The notes beneath the pieces are model-generated. The model ran no database searches, was not told the origin of the DNA, and saw nothing but the letters and a program-made list of their open reading frames with translations. Of a stretch of 64,000 nucleotides of DNA, positions 35,313-43,082 are shown in pieces. The position numbers were made by a program, and so were the translations under genes. Source of the stretch: Arthrobacter sp. Leaf337 (GTDB lineage Bacteria > Actinomycetota > Actinomycetes > Actinomycetales > Micrococcaceae); contig NZ_LMPC01000027.1 in NCBI RefSeq assembly GCF_001423745.1, positions 256,958 through 320,957 of the forward strand. The letters run 5' to 3'. Numbering within the stretch: position 1 is the first letter of the stretch; each line of letters begins with the position of its first letter.

Positions 35313-35448
35313 GATGACGCTCTCTCCAGATCGGGCTTTTCGCGCGAGCTGACCGGCACGGGAGCTCCGCACGATGGTCCTTCAAGTCTAGGCACCGGCA
35401 CAAAGCGTGGCCAGAGGCCCGGAAATGGCATGCGTGCCAAGATGAAGC

Positions 35449-36747
35449 ATGACCGATTCGTGTGAGGTTCTGGTGGTCGGCGCCGGGCTTGCGGGGCTCC
35501 AGTGTGCCCGGGAGCTGCAGGCAGCCGGGCGTGACGTGCGGGTGTGGGAAGCGGCCGACGACGTGGGCGGCCGGATCCGCACGGAGCACGTGGACGGATT
35601 CCTGGTGGACCGCGGGTTCCAGGTTCTGAATCCCGCCTACCCGGCCGTCCGCCGCTGGGTGGACGTCAGTGCCCTGGAGCTGCAGCCCTTCGGCGCCGGG
35701 CTCGGAGTACGCCGTGATGACGGTCTCGCGGTGCTGGCCCATCCCCTGCGCGAACCGCAGCTGATCGCCAGGACCATTGGCAGCGGCCTTGCGAAGCCGC
35801 GCGAGGCGGCTGCCCTCCTCCGCTGGGCGGCTCCCGCCGTCGTCCGGTCATGGCGGCAGTACGACGGCGGCGGACGTCGCGCCGCCGTGTCTGGCCGGGA
35901 CGTGACGCTGCGGCAGGCACTGGACGACGCGCGTTTGGCGGGCGAACTCCGCCGGGTGGTTGATCGGTTCTTCGCCGGGGTGCTCCTCGAAGACGACGGC
36001 AGCACCTCCAACGACTTCGCCCGGCTCCTGCTGCGCACCTTCGCGCTCGGAGTGCCGGGGCTGCCGCGAATGGGCATGCAGGCCCTGCCGCGGCAGCTGG
36101 CCGCCTCGCTCGCCACGCCTGTCCGCACCGGGATAAAGGTGAATTCCATCCGGCGCGAAGGCGGCTCCATGCTGGTCCGTGCCTCCGGTGCCGAGCTCCG
36201 GGCTGAGCAGGTGGTGGTGGCTACGGACCCGGCCGGCGCCGAAGCCCTGGCGCTAGGAAACGACGGCGGCGGTGCGGCGGGCGGCCTTCCCGCCATGAAG
36301 GGGGTGCTGACGCACTGGTTCGCGGCCGGCGAGCCTCCGTCCCGGCTGAACCTGCTCTGCGTTGATGCGCGGGAGCGGCCCGGCGGCCCCCTGGTCAATA
36401 CGGCGGTCGTTTCCAACGCAGCTCCGGGTTATACCCCCGCCGGCAGGCACCTTGTGCAGACATCGGCGCTGTTCGGCCGCGGCCGGCCGTTGCCCGGCGA
36501 TGATGCGGTCCGCCGGCATGCCGCTGAAATCTACGGGGCTGATGCCACCGGATGGGAACTGGTGGCCCGGCACGAAGTTCCGAATGCCCTGCCCGTCCAG
36601 CCTCCTCCATTGGGGTCCCCGCAGCCTGCTGAGATCTCACCCGGAGTCTTCGTCTGCGGCGACCACCGCGCCACCGCCTCCATCCAGGGCGCCCTCGAAA
36701 GCGGCCACCTCACGGCGCAGGCCGTCCTGCGCGCGGACTTCCGGTAG
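35449..36747 (+). CDS. FAD-dependent amine-oxidase-like oxidoreductase
   Basis: A 432-residue flavoprotein of the NAD(P)/FAD amine oxidase/phytoene-desaturase-like superfamily. The N-terminal dinucleotide motif is VLVVGAGLAGLQCARELQAAGRDVRVWEAADDVGGR, with the RT-EHVDGFLVDRGFQVLNPAYP segment typical of the group and a C-terminal FAD contact GVFVCGDHRATASIQGALESG. Substrate unknown. The SRPBCC gene starts 5 bases downstream, suggesting one transcript and possibly a shared lipid or isoprenoid-type substrate (inference). Confidence 0.85.
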   Translation: MTDSCEVLVVGAGLAGLQCARELQAAGRDVRVWEAADDVGGRIRTEHVDGFLVDRGFQVLNPAYPAVRRWVDVSALELQPFGAGLGVRRDDGLAVLAHPLREPQLIARTIGSGLAKPREAAALLRWAAPAVVRSWRQYDGGGRRAAVSGRDVTLRQALDDARLAGELRRVVDRFFAGVLLEDDGSTSNDFARLLLRTFALGVPGLPRMGMQALPRQLAASLATPVRTGIKVNSIRREGGSMLVRASGAELRAEQVVVATDPAGAEALALGNDGGGAAGGLPAMKGVLTHWFAAGEPPSRLNLLCVDARERPGGPLVNTAVVSNAAPGYTPAGRHLVQTSALFGRGRPLPGDDAVRRHAAEIYGADATGWELVARHEVPNALPVQPPPLGSPQPAEISPGVFVCGDHRATASIQGALESGHLTAQAVLRADFR

Positions 36748-36752
36748 CGCGG

Positions 36753-37139
36753 ATGCGCTTATCCGTGTCCCGGCACATCGAGGCGCCCGCCGCGGACGTG
36801 TGGGAGCTGCTCACCGACGTCGGCCGCTGGCGTGAATGGGGGCCTTCCGTGAGGGGTGCAGAACTGGACTCGCCCGGCTTCACGGCCGGCAGCACCGGCC
36901 GGGTGCGGACGGTCGCCGCTGTCACATTGCCCTTCACGGTGACGGAATACCGGGCAGGCCGTTCCTGGTCCTGGTCCGTGGCCGGAATCCGCGCGACCGG
37001 GCACCTTGTGGTTCCGGAAGGGGACGGCTGCCGGGTCACGTTCACGGTTCCTTGGTGGGCGCCCGCCTACCTCCCAGTTTGCTCTGCGGCACTGCGCCGC
37101 ATTGCCAGGATCACGGTCCGCCCCGTCAGCCCGCCGTAA
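36753..37139 (+). CDS. SRPBCC (polyketide cyclase/START-like) protein
   Basis: A 128-residue small START-fold protein. It opens with LSVSRHIEAPAADVWELLTDVGRWREWGPSV, the usual SRPBCC N-terminal strand and helix, and continues with VTEYRAGRSWSWSVAGIRATGHLVV. These proteins bind hydrophobic ligands in a deep cavity. It lies 5 bases after the oxidoreductase gene and upstream of aroQ. Confidence 0.8.
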   Translation: MRLSVSRHIEAPAADVWELLTDVGRWREWGPSVRGAELDSPGFTAGSTGRVRTVAAVTLPFTVTEYRAGRSWSWSVAGIRATGHLVVPEGDGCRVTFTVPWWAPAYLPVCSAALRRIARITVRPVSPP

Positions 37140-37180
37140 AGAACAGCGCACGCCGCATGCAAAGCGATAGATTTGCTCTC

Positions 37181-37657
37181 ATGACTGAAGCCTCCCCCGC
37201 CACCGAAGCCGGCCGCGGCACCATCCTTGTCCTCAACGGACCCAACCTGAACCTGCTGGGTACCCGGGAACCGGAGAAGTACGGCACCGCAACGCTGGCC
37301 GACGTCGAACAGCTCGCCAAGGAGGCCGCCGCCGCCTACGGCCTGGAAGTTGAATGCTTCCAGTCCAACCACGAGGGTGCACTGGTTGATGCCATCCACG
37401 CCGCGCGGGGCAAGGCCATCGGCATCGTCCTCAACGCCGGCGCCTACACCCATACGTCTGTGGCCATCCGCGACGCCATCTCCGCAGTACAGCTGCCCGC
37501 GGTGGAAGTCCACATCACCAACGTCCATGCCCGTGAAGAGTTCCGGCACCACTCGTATCTTTCGGACATCAGCAAGGCCGTGATCGCCGGCGCCGGCGTG
37601 ATGGGCTACCGGTTCGCCGTCGAATACCTCGCAGAACTGAACGCCGGCAGGGCCTGA
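37181..37657 (+). CDS. aroQ: type II 3-dehydroquinate dehydratase
   Basis: A 158-residue enzyme of the shikimate pathway converting 3-dehydroquinate to 3-dehydroshikimate. The signature ILVLNGPNLNLLGTREPEKYG contains the catalytic Arg and Tyr, followed by FQSNHEGALVDAIHAA, NAGAYTHTSVAIRDAI and VEVHITNVHAREEFRHHS (active-site His). ATG 37181 fits the family length; upstream frame is open but unrelated. Other aro genes are not in this window, so it sits away from them. Confidence 0.95.
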   Translation: MTEASPATEAGRGTILVLNGPNLNLLGTREPEKYGTATLADVEQLAKEAAAAYGLEVECFQSNHEGALVDAIHAARGKAIGIVLNAGAYTHTSVAIRDAISAVQLPAVEVHITNVHAREEFRHHSYLSDISKAVIAGAGVMGYRFAVEYLAELNAGRA

Positions 37658-37659
37658 TC

Positions 37660-38694
37660 ATGGGCGCGGGGAACGCGGGCACCGCGGACTGGTACCGGAA
37701 CTTCGGTACAGTCGATGCGCCGGCGTCCTCCCCGTGCTACGCAGAGTGGTCGCTGGGAATCGCCGGCGATCCTGAACTGATCAGCCGTATTGAACTGTGG
37801 CCGCACAACAAGCGGCAGCCCCTGCTGATCCTGGCGGCAGCGCGGTTCCTGGGCGCCGGGATCACGCCGTACCGAGAGTTCCGGGAGTTCCTCCTTGCAC
37901 GCTGGGACGAGGTCTCGCGGATCGTTCTCTCCCGCGCCACGCAGACCAACGAGGCAGGCAGGTGCACCACTCTGCTGCCGTCCCTCGCCGTCATCGCCGG
38001 CTCGACAGGCCGTCCCCTGGCACTGATCGAGGTGGGTGCCTCGGCCGGGCTCGCGCTGTTTCCGGACAAGTACGCCTACGAGTACGACGACGGCGCGTCA
38101 GTCACGCGGCTGGTGCCACAACCGGACGGGGCCCGGTCCGCGGCGGAGGAGCCGCCCGTTCTGCGCTGCACCGTGGAAGGGGCCGTCCCGCTTCCTGCAG
38201 AGCTCCCCCAAGTGGTGTGGCGGGCCGGGATCGACCTGAACCCCCTGGACATCAACGACCCCGACGACGTCGCCTGGCTTGAAGCCCTGATCTGGCCGGA
38301 GCAGGACTTCCGCCGCGAGCGGCTGCGCCGGGCCATCGCCATAGCGCAGCAGGATCCGCCGCTGCTGGTGGCCGGCGACCTCAACGAGCAACTGGTGTCG
38401 CTCGCCGACCAGGCGCCGCCGGACGCGACCCTGGTGGTATTCCACAGCGCCGTGATGGCCTATCTGGACGCCTCCCAGCGGGAAGCCTTCCGTGCCACGA
38501 TCGGTACCCTTGCGGCAGAGCGCGGCTGCCACTGGCTGTCCAATGAGGGCCACACGGTACTTGCCCAGGCCGACGGCTCCGTGGTGGTGCCGGAAATGGA
38601 TGACTCGCGGCTGCAGGGCCGGTTCCTGCTCCTCCAGGACGGTGTGCCCGTGGCCATCGCCGGGCCGCACGGCCAAACCCTGGAGTGGCTCTAG
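37660..38694 (+). CDS. DUF2332 family protein
   Basis: A 344-residue protein matching the actinobacterial DUF2332 family. Features include YAEWSLGIAGDPELISRIELWPHNKRQPLLILAAARFLG, LIEVGASAGLALFPDKYAYEYDDG (a methyltransferase-like Gly-rich turn) and VVFHSAVMAYLDASQREAF. The fold may be SAM-methyltransferase-like, but the activity is unknown. It starts 2 bases after the aroQ stop, so translation is probably coupled. Confidence 0.8.
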   Translation: MGAGNAGTADWYRNFGTVDAPASSPCYAEWSLGIAGDPELISRIELWPHNKRQPLLILAAARFLGAGITPYREFREFLLARWDEVSRIVLSRATQTNEAGRCTTLLPSLAVIAGSTGRPLALIEVGASAGLALFPDKYAYEYDDGASVTRLVPQPDGARSAAEEPPVLRCTVEGAVPLPAELPQVVWRAGIDLNPLDINDPDDVAWLEALIWPEQDFRRERLRRAIAIAQQDPPLLVAGDLNEQLVSLADQAPPDATLVVFHSAVMAYLDASQREAFRATIGTLAAERGCHWLSNEGHTVLAQADGSVVVPEMDDSRLQGRFLLLQDGVPVAIAGPHGQTLEWL

Positions 38695-38702
38695 GGCCCC
38701 CG

Positions 38703-38748
38703 CCCGCTTACTTTTGTATGCACTGCCCGCTTATTTCTGGATGCACTG
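38703..38748. repeat. tandem duplication of the protease gene 3' end
   Basis: Two adjacent 23-base copies, 38703-38725 and 38726-38748, identical at 20 positions. On the minus strand the second includes the last codons and stop of the MarP-like gene (QCIQK-stop), so the downstream copy repeats the C-terminal codons and stop. Confidence 0.7.
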
Positions 38749-39915
38749 CCCGGAGGAAACGGGGCTGCTCAGGCCCGGCGCCTGGGCGGCCACCGGCCCG
38801 AGGTCGTCCATGGTGATGGCAAAGCCCAGCTCGGCATCCGACGTGGCTTTCGCGAAGATCACACCGGCAACCAGGCCTTCAGTGGTGAGGAGGGGTCCGC
38901 CGGAGTTGCCCGGCTGGACATCGCCGGCAAGCCGGTACACGTCTTCCGGTGCCGGGTTGCCGCCATAGATGTCAGGGACCAGGACGGTGGTGATGTCCTG
39001 GATCGTTGCCGGTTTGGACTGGAAAGGCCCGCCGTGCGGATAACCTGCGAACGCGGCCGGGCTGCCGGCCGGCAGGTCCGCACTCAGTTGGAGCGGGGAC
39101 GACGGAAGTCCGTCCACGGCAAGGACAGCGAGGTCATGCTGGCTGTCGAAGTAGACCACCCGGCCGGGCAGGGCCCCTCCTCCCGGGATCTCGACCACAG
39201 GCTGCGACACGCCCGCCACCACATGGGCGTTGGTCACAACACGCCCCGGCGACACCACGAAACCGCTTCCGGTCTGGTTCTGGCCGCATTGGTAGGCGGT
39301 GCCCGCGATTTTCAGGACCGACTCCGCGGCCTGGTTCAGGGCCGGTGTGTCCGTGCTCGCGTTGGGAATGGCTACCTGCTGGCCTTGCCCGAGCCCTTCG
39401 ATGAGCGTGGGTATGCCGTCCCCGATCACGGTGGAGCGCAGCTGCGCCACGGCTGTTTTCACCGGCACGGGCGTGAGTCCGTCGATAAAGCGAATGACCT
39501 TGGACTCCGCCAACTGCTGGGAAACGAACGGCACGCCCAGGGCGCTGATGCTGAAGGAGAGCATGGACATGACGAGGGCCGCCACCACCACGTTGACTGC
39601 TCCGCCCACCACCCGGTCCATGGCCCGCAGCGGCTGGATCCGCACGGCACTGCGGATTTTGCGGCCGATCATGGTTCCCAGCGCATGCCCCAGGACAATA
39701 AGCACGACGGCGGCGGCAACGATCGCGGTGAGCCGCCAGCCGCTGTCCTCCACTAGGTTGCTGACGATGGGCACGGACACAAACGCAGCCACGGCACCGA
39801 CGATAAACCCGGCAATGCCGCCAAGGGTCACCAGGAAGCCATTGCGAAGGCCATAGATCAGGTAGGACAGCAGCGTCAGGATCAAGGCCAGGTCCAGGAT
39901 GGTCAAGCCGAACAC
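38731..39915 (-). CDS. MarP-like membrane serine protease
   Basis: A 394-residue protein. The N-terminal part is a CvpA-like domain with four membrane segments (about residues 5-120), followed by a periplasmic trypsin-like protease. The triad is visible as His in VVTNAHVVAG, Asp in SQHDLAVLAV and Ser in VQPGNSGGPLL. Two Cys (YQCGQN and the C-terminal GQCIQK) match the disulfide-bonded M. tuberculosis MarP (Rv3671c), which supports acid and oxidative-stress resistance. It starts at GTG 39915 with GAGGAG upstream. In mycobacteria marP lies near crp and nth, and both are also in this window. Confidence 0.88.
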   Translation of the reverse strand: MFGLTILDLALILTLLSYLIYGLRNGFLVTLGGIAGFIVGAVAAFVSVPIVSNLVEDSGWRLTAIVAAAVVLIVLGHALGTMIGRKIRSAVRIQPLRAMDRVVGGAVNVVVAALVMSMLSFSISALGVPFVSQQLAESKVIRFIDGLTPVPVKTAVAQLRSTVIGDGIPTLIEGLGQGQQVAIPNASTDTPALNQAAESVLKIAGTAYQCGQNQTGSGFVVSPGRVVTNAHVVAGVSQPVVEIPGGGALPGRVVYFDSQHDLAVLAVDGLPSSPLQLSADLPAGSPAAFAGYPHGGPFQSKPATIQDITTVLVPDIYGGNPAPEDVYRLAGDVQPGNSGGPLLTTEGLVAGVIFAKATSDAELGFAITMDDLGPVAAQAPGLSSPVSSGQCIQK

Positions 39916-40187
39916 ACGGGCTCCTCACAAAAACAGGTAAGCCCCAATTCTAGTGGCGATCCCTGACAGTTTGCCGTGACTGACAGCCGCCCAGGGCAAC
40001 CGCGAGACGCTCCGGAAAGCCCGGTCCCGCCGTCGAAATCTGCGTTGTAAAGGCGCCCCACAGGTCCGGTGCCGGCCTCAGAACCGCCATTTCAGGCGTT
40101 TCGCGTGCCAAGTACGTCACAGAACCTTCAAAATTCTGAAACAATGGCTGAAGCGCCCCAGCCGACACATTTTACTCAGGAGATTTC
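39916..40187. other. divergent region marP / crp
   Basis: A 272-base gap with no gene. It holds the crp promoter. A 14-base near-palindrome TTCAAAATTCTGAA at 40127-40140 lies 47 bases upstream of the crp start and could be an operator. CAGGAGA precedes the crp ATG as ribosome binding site. Confidence 0.4.
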
Positions 40188-40865
40188 ATGGACATCGAGG
40201 TATTGCGCCGCGCACCCCTTTTCGCCACGCTCGACGACGAAGCATTCCGTCTGCTCACGGACGAGCTCACCGAGGTGGACCTGTCACGCGGAGCCTCGGT
40301 CTTCCGCGAAGGCGACCAGGGTGATCAGCTCTACTTCATCGTCTCCGGCAAGGTGAAGCTGGGCCGCACGTCACCGGACGGCCGCGAGTCCCTGCTGGCA
40401 ATCCTCGGCCCGGGTGAGCTCTTCGGCGAAATGGCCCTCTTCGATCCGAGCCCCCGCACGGCCACGGCAACTGCCGTCTCGGAGACCCGCCTTGCCGGCC
40501 TGAAGAACGAAAGCCTCAACGCACTGCTGCGTACCCGCCCGGAGGTCTCGGCCCAGCTGCTGCAGGCACTGGCACGCCGCCTGCGCCGCACCAACGACTC
40601 CCTGTCGGACCTTGTTTTCTCCGACGTTCCGGGCCGCGTGGCCAAGGCGCTGCTGGACCTGGCCGACCGCTTCGGCCGCCCGGCAACCGACGGCGTCCTG
40701 GTGGCCCACGAGCTCACCCAGGAAGAGCTGGCCCAGCTTGTGGGCGCCTCCCGCGAAACCGTGAACAAGGCCCTGGCCGAATTCGTCCAGCGCGGCTGGC
40801 TCCGCCTGGAAGCCCGTGCCGTAGTGATCCTCGACATGCAGCGCCTCCGCCAGCGGTCACGATAG
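40188..40865 (+). CDS. crp: Crp/Fnr-family regulator (GlxR/Crp-like)
   Basis: A 225-residue cAMP-receptor-type regulator. The cyclic-nucleotide-binding domain contains GELFGEMALFDPSPRTATATA, with the Glu and Arg-Thr that contact cAMP. The C-terminal winged helix carries LTQEELAQLVGASRETVNKALAEFVQRGW as recognition helix. It matches actinobacterial GlxR/Crp in length and motifs, which bind TGTGA-N6-TCACA. Several such sites occur in this window, so local targets include both sugar importers and perhaps the exporter. Followed by a hairpin. Confidence 0.93.
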   Translation: MDIEVLRRAPLFATLDDEAFRLLTDELTEVDLSRGASVFREGDQGDQLYFIVSGKVKLGRTSPDGRESLLAILGPGELFGEMALFDPSPRTATATAVSETRLAGLKNESLNALLRTRPEVSAQLLQALARRLRRTNDSLSDLVFSDVPGRVAKALLDLADRFGRPATDGVLVAHELTQEELAQLVGASRETVNKALAEFVQRGWLRLEARAVVILDMQRLRQRSR

Positions 40866-40878
40866 TCAAACTGCGTCC

Positions 40879-40954
40879 GGCCCGAGGCCGGCATCCTCCG
40901 CGTGCTGCTCGTTCGTCGCTTTGACGCACGCTTCCGGATGCCGGACCTCGGGCC
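40879..40954 (+). terminator. hairpin downstream of crp
   Basis: GGCCCGAGG-CCGGCATCC pairs with GGATGCCGG-A-CCTCGGGCC across a loop of about 40 bases (arms start at 40879 and end at 40954), with one bulge. It begins 13 bases after the crp stop and is followed by TTTGCGTTTA. Confidence 0.65.
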
Positions 40955-41019
40955 TTTGCGTTTATTCAGGGAAATTGCCGGTCGTCCCTTATCGGGAGAA
41001 TGACGCGCAAAAATCCCCG

Positions 41020-41079
41020 CGACACAGAAAATGCCTGGCGACACCCGAATAACGGTGTCGCCAGGCATTTTCAGTGTCG
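41020..41079. repeat. near-perfect 26-base inverted repeat
   Basis: The 19-base arm GAAAATGCCTGGCGACACC (41027-41045) is perfectly repeated in inverse at 41054-41072 around an 8-base loop. After one mismatch the pairing continues with CGACAC/GTGTCG, so arms total 26 bases (41020-41045 / 41054-41079). It lies in non-coding DNA and has no T-tract. It looks like a dispersed REP/MITE-type palindrome. Confidence 0.8.
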
Positions 41080-41136
41080 TCAGCCAATTTGCGAGTCGTC
41101 ACCGATCGGCCTCCAGCACCAGGACCGACAAGACCT

Positions 41137-41242
41137 GCGAGAGCGTCGCCGAAAAACCGACGGGAAGTGCGAGAGCGTCGCCGAAAAAGCGACGGGAAGT
41201 GCGAGAGCGTCGCCGAAAAACCGACGGGAAGTGCGAGAGCGT
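41137..41242. repeat. tandem 32-base repeat, 3.3 copies
   Basis: A 32-base unit beginning GCGAGAGCGTCGCCG and ending CGACGGGAAGT occurs at 41137-41168, 41169-41200 and 41201-41232, followed by a partial fourth copy. Copies 1 and 3 are identical and copy 2 differs by one base (C to G). Within each unit CGTCG and CGACG can pair around a CCGAAAAAC loop. There are no spacers, so this is not a CRISPR array. Confidence 0.85.
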
Positions 41243-41390
41243 CCGTTATAGCCGGGCGGCTGTCCTTCGAATAGGGGCGCATCGGGTTCCGGAGGCCGCC
41301 CAGCGACCGGAGTGACGCCCATCGAGCGTGTTTAAGCGACGCGAAGGCCGGTGCCCGGCTAACGCGACCACGGGCACTGCCGGACCGCGA

Positions 41391-42302
41391 CTAGCGCTCC
41401 CGCTGTGGCTCGCCGGCGACCGTCTTGGCAGCCTCGACTTCGAGCATCAGCTTGCCGCCTTCTTCGACGAGCTTCGGCTGGTAGACGTGTGCCTTGCGCT
41501 TGTAGCTCAGATAGGCGATGCACCCGTTGGCTGCCGCCATCTTCTCCAGCATGATCTCGGAGCCCGGAACCAGCAGCCGGCCGAGGGTTAGGCCCACGGT
41601 GTTTTCCTGGCCCACTTCATCGCCCAGGGCGGTGGTGTCACGCTCCGCGATGACCTTGCTGGCACAGACCCAGCGGCCCCAGACACCTTTGCTTCCCAGC
41701 AGCGTGGGCTGCTGGTTCACGGGCACAGTGGCGGCAAAGTAGCGGGTATTGAAGCGCCGGTGGGCAAAGTCGGGGCTGAGCCAGTTGACCAGCGGTTTCA
41801 GCAGGTCCGTGCGGAGGGAAAGCCCGCGCTTGGCCAGGACGTCGGTGAAGGATTTTTCCTGCTCGGCAACAGCTATCCTGGCGCGCATCCATTCCGGAGT
41901 GGAAGTGGCTTCCACCGTGGTGGACAGGTCCGGGCCGGCCAGAAGCACACCGGTTTCTTCGAAGAGTTCGCGGATGGCGCCCACCACATGGCGGCGCGCC
42001 AGCCCGACGTCGTCCGTTCCCATTTGTTCCGCCCAGTGCTGCGGTGAGGGGCCGAGCCAGCTGACGGCGTCGTCGTCGGACGCCTCAAGGGAACCGCCGG
42101 GAAAGGCTAGGACTCCGAGCGGCGAGGATCCGGGACGGTATCCCAGCCATGTTTCCAGCCCCGTGGGGGCGTCGCGGAGGAGGACCACGGAAGATGCGAG
42201 GCGGGCGGCACGTGGTGTCCGCTCGCCGTGTTCGAGCCAGCTTTGTGCTGCCCCCTCAAGATCGGGAGGCAGCACAAACAGGCGACGGGCTAACTGGGGC
42301 AA
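41391..42302 (-). CDS. Nudix hydrolase
   Basis: A 303-residue Nudix-fold protein. The motif includes LAFPGGSLEASDDDA, then an insertion before RRHVVGAIRELFEETGVLLAG, so the REUxEExGU core is intact but the spacing is longer than in the canonical box. This matches the NUDT19-like branch with a long insertion, which can act on acyl-CoA. The rest has no clear motif. Last gene of the DUF4177-RidA-Nudix operon; its start lies 15 bases from the RidA stop. Confidence 0.85.
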   Translation of the reverse strand: MPQLARRLFVLPPDLEGAAQSWLEHGERTPRAARLASSVVLLRDAPTGLETWLGYRPGSSPLGVLAFPGGSLEASDDDAVSWLGPSPQHWAEQMGTDDVGLARRHVVGAIRELFEETGVLLAGPDLSTTVEATSTPEWMRARIAVAEQEKSFTDVLAKRGLSLRTDLLKPLVNWLSPDFAHRRFNTRYFAATVPVNQQPTLLGSKGVWGRWVCASKVIAERDTTALGDEVGQENTVGLTLGRLLVPGSEIMLEKMAAANGCIAYLSYKRKAHVYQPKLVEEGGKLMLEVEAAKTVAGEPQRER

Positions 42303-42317
42303 GGGAAGTGACCGGCC

Positions 42318-42887
42318 TTAGCTAAATTCGGCGATCAGTTCGACTTCGACCGGCGAGTCCAGCGGCAGGACCGACACGCCGACAGCGGACCGGGCGTGCT
42401 GGCCGGCATCGCCGAGGACCTTGCCCAGGAGTTCCGACGCGCCGTTGATGACGCCCGGCTGGCCCGTGAAGGACGGATCGGAGGAGACGAAGCCCACCAC
42501 CTTCACGATCCGGGTAATACGGTCGAGGTCGCCGATCACGCTCTTCACCGCCGCCAGGGCGTTGACTGCGCAGACCGCAGCGAAACGCTTGGCGTCTTCG
42601 GGAGAGACCGTCGGCTCATCCGCGAAGCCTTCGGTGCCCGTGGACACCTTGCCGGTAGCTTCGAGTTTGCCGTTAATAAAGGGCAGCTGGCCGGAGGTGT
42701 AGACGTGGTTGCCGGAGATGACTGCCGGGACGTAGGCGGCCACCGGGGCCGCGACTTCCGGAAGGGTCAGTCCCAGCTCTGCCAGCCGCTGTTCCACGGC
42801 CGATACCGGCGCTCCGTTTTCCGCGCCGGAGGCCGAATTTTCCGCGCGGGCCGGGGATTCCGGCGCCGTGCCTGCGGGGCTTGTCAT
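42318..42887 (-). CDS. RidA-family protein
   Basis: A 189-residue member of the RidA/YjgF/UK114 family, which deaminates reactive enamine/imine intermediates or has related roles. A polar N-terminal extension of about 25 residues precedes the fold (VEQRLAELGLTLPEVAAPVAAYVPAVISGNHVYTSGQLPF). The Arg that binds carboxylates in true RidA (near residues IRT/R) is not clearly present in the terminal part (HARSAVGVSVLPLDSPVEVELIAEF has an Arg at a similar position). Length and N-terminus match the YjgH-like subgroup. Starts 2 bases after the DUF4177 stop. Confidence 0.82.
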   Translation of the reverse strand: MTSPAGTAPESPARAENSASGAENGAPVSAVEQRLAELGLTLPEVAAPVAAYVPAVISGNHVYTSGQLPFINGKLEATGKVSTGTEGFADEPTVSPEDAKRFAAVCAVNALAAVKSVIGDLDRITRIVKVVGFVSSDPSFTGQPGVINGASELLGKVLGDAGQHARSAVGVSVLPLDSPVEVELIAEFS

Positions 42888-42889
42888 AA

Positions 42890-43045
42890 CTACTGCTTCT
42901 CCCTCTTGAGGTAGGCAACGAGGCCGTTGCCGTCAGGACCGGTGACGACCTGGACGAGCTCCCAGCCGTCCTCTCCCCACTGGTCCAGAATCTGCTTCGT
43001 GGCGTGAATAATGAGCGGAATCGTGGCGTACTCCCATTTGGTCAT
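42890..43045 (-). CDS. DUF4177 protein
   Basis: A 51-residue protein (MTKWEYATIPLIIH ... EDGWELVQVVTGPDGNG ... LKREKQ) matching the DUF4177 family, whose WEY opening and DGWELV core are visible. It is the first gene of a minus-strand operon with RidA and Nudix genes and diverges from the class A PBP with a gap of 37 bases. Function unknown. Start at ATG 43045. Confidence 0.85.
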   Translation of the reverse strand: MTKWEYATIPLIIHATKQILDQWGEDGWELVQVVTGPDGNGLVAYLKREKQ

Positions 43046-43082
43046 GAGCTAAAGACTAGTCCTTGCCGGTAAAGTGGAAAAC

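Larger units (their letters stand above)
40955..41390. other. repeat-rich non-coding gap
   Basis: Between the crp terminator and the Nudix gene there is no credible gene. Short open frames on both strands translate the repeats themselves and carry no ribosome binding site. The gap holds the 26-base inverted repeat and the 32-base tandem array described separately. Confidence 0.6.

Noticed and set aside
41137..41242. CRISPR array
   Set aside because: The 32-base units are directly contiguous with no spacers, and no cas gene is nearby.
40989..41322. Several short open frames in the repeat island
   Set aside because: They translate the palindrome and the 32-base repeats in different frames and have no ribosome binding sites.
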